Of a DNA stretch of 16,296 nucleotides, positions 15,833 through 16,296 are shown piece after piece. The translations under genes were made by a program, and so were the position numbers. Position 1 is the first letter of the stretch. Each line of letters opens with the position of its first letter. Source of the DNA: CAZRUA01 sp964603125 (GTDB lineage: Bacteria; Bacteroidota; Bacteroidia; B-17B0; Aurantibacillaceae); assembly GCA_964603125.1 (NCBI GenBank), contig CAZRUA010000082.1, positions 1 through 16,296 on the forward strand, in the 5' to 3' direction. Below the pieces are notes generated by a model that had not been told where the DNA came from, searched no databases, and worked only from the letters and a program-made list of their open reading frames with translations.

Positions 15833-15961
15833 ATGATTTTAATTTTGAATTATGAATGTTGAATTATGAATTTTACATATTAAACTAAAAACAAAAAATT
15901 AATCTTCGATTAATTTGAATTCAAAATACAGTTTGCTCTTCACATTCTGAATTCATCATTC
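15833..15961. other. Gap between the phosphohexomutase gene and pruA
   Basis: 129 bases with no coding frame, extremely AT-rich. It contains most of a 126-bp inverted-repeat element, a terminator-like hairpin and a 12-bp palindrome TTTGAATTCAAA (15914-15925). The pruA promoter must lie here, but no box close to TAnnTTTG was found. Confidence 0.5.
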
Positions 15962-15970
15962 TTAATTCAA
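15845..15970. repeat. 126-bp element with 29-bp imperfect terminal inverted repeats
   Basis: The left arm 15845-15873 (TTGAATTATGAATGTTGAAT...) is the reverse complement of the right arm 15942-15970 at 24 of 29 positions. The left arm is itself built from two 14-base units TGAATTATGAATGT/TGAATTATGAATTT. The right arm covers the stop codon of the phosphohexomutase gene (15962-15964). It could be a MITE-like or palindromic intergenic repeat. No target-site duplication was confirmed. Confidence 0.45.
15890..15916 (-). terminator. Intrinsic terminator of the phosphohexomutase gene
   Basis: AAATTAATC (15896-15904) pairs perfectly with GATTAATTT (15908-15916) around a TTC loop (GAA on the transcript). 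On the minus strand the stem is followed by TTTTTTGTTTTT. It lies about 46 bases past the stop at 15962. The stem has only one G-C pair, so its strength is moderate. Confidence 0.55.
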
Positions 15971-16296
15971 TAGGGTTTTTCTCACGTCTTCTAAAATATC
16001 AAAGGCTTGAGCTTGCGTTGCAGCTTCTGCGTAAGTTCTTAATACTGGCTCTGTACCTGAAGCACGTATCATTAACCATGTATTATCATCAATGAAAAAT
16101 TTATGTCCATCTAAATCATCAACGCGTGCAACTTTGTACTTGCCAAACTCTTTATAAAAGTTAGACTTACAATTTGCTACAATCTTATTTTTCAACTCTT
16201 CGCTTAATTTTAAATCATTACGTTCAAAAGAGAAAGTTCCAGTAATTGCATAAACTTCTTCGATTAATTGATTTAAATTTTTACCCGATTTAGCCA
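15962..16296 (-). CDS. Phosphoglucomutase/phosphomannomutase family protein, C-terminal part
   Basis: The frame is open from the right edge of the window to the stop at 15962, so the start lies outside; about 111 residues are visible. The segment IEEVYAITGTFSFERNDLKL precedes the final domain, and DDNTWLMIRASGTEPVLRTY followed by AEA is the phosphate-binding R-x-S-G-T-E-P loop of domain IV of alpha-D-phosphohexomutases. These enzymes move phosphate between C1 and C6 of glucose, mannose or glucosamine. The loop with R-A-S-G-T-E-P-V-L-R-T-Y-A-E fits the phosphoglucomutase/phosphomannomutase group better than GlmM, but the substrate cannot be settled from the C-terminus. No partner gene is visible in the window. 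Confidence 0.88.
   Translation of the reverse strand, partial: AKSGKNLNQLIEEVYAITGTFSFERNDLKLSEELKNKIVANCKSNFYKEFGKYKVARVDDLDGHKFFIDDNTWLMIRASGTEPVLRTYAEAATQAQAFDILEDVRKTLLN

Noticed and set aside
1..16296. CRISPR arrays, tRNA or rRNA genes, insertion sequences
   Set aside because: No regularly spaced repeats, cloverleaf-like sequences, rRNA segments or transposase motifs were seen on either strand.

Overview
The window is AT-rich DNA from a member of the Bacteroidota, most likely a Flavobacteriales/Sphingobacteriales-type organism. The reasons are a type IX secretion (T9SS) type A C-terminal sorting domain, a TPR/PD40/OmpA-like envelope protein, a TPR-fused HisKA_2 kinase paired with a LytTR regulator, starts without Shine-Dalgarno sequences but with A-rich upstream stretches, and occasional TAnnTTTG-like -7 boxes. 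No rRNA, tRNA, CRISPR array, transposase or phage gene is visible. The window reads as chromosomal backbone mixed with lineage-specific secreted and envelope proteins.

Layout, left to right. Positions 1-1214 (minus) hold two adjacent genes for secreted proteins, the first cut by the window edge. They share an almost identical leader in front of their start codons. A divergent control region of about 300 bases (1215-1513) separates them from two plus-strand genes. These are a 779-residue TPR/PD40/OmpA-like protein (1514-3853) and a small secreted protein (3990-4580) whose last ~45 codons look frameshifted. Right after it lies a decayed second copy of the 3' end of the 779-residue gene (about 4592-4722).

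From 4709 to the right edge every gene is on the minus strand. In transcription order from the right these are: the 3' end of a phosphohexomutase gene; an intrinsic terminator inside a 126-bp inverted-repeat element; pruA (glutamate semialdehyde dehydrogenase); a strong intrinsic terminator; nhaA; a TPR sensor histidine kinase overlapping its LytTR response regulator by 8 bases; an OB-fold lipoprotein; a T9SS cargo protein; a secreted protein of unknown function; and a small membrane protein ending in a terminator. A separate promoter then serves an arrestin-like/SPFH fusion protein and a small partner gene of unknown function.

Functional reading: pruA serves proline/arginine catabolism to glutamate, NhaA serves Na+/pH homeostasis, and the kinase/regulator pair immediately downstream of nhaA could sense envelope or ionic conditions. 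The arrestin-SPFH protein resembles components of PspA/Spo0M-type membrane-stress systems seen in other bacteria. It and its small neighbour are the best candidate here for something poorly described.
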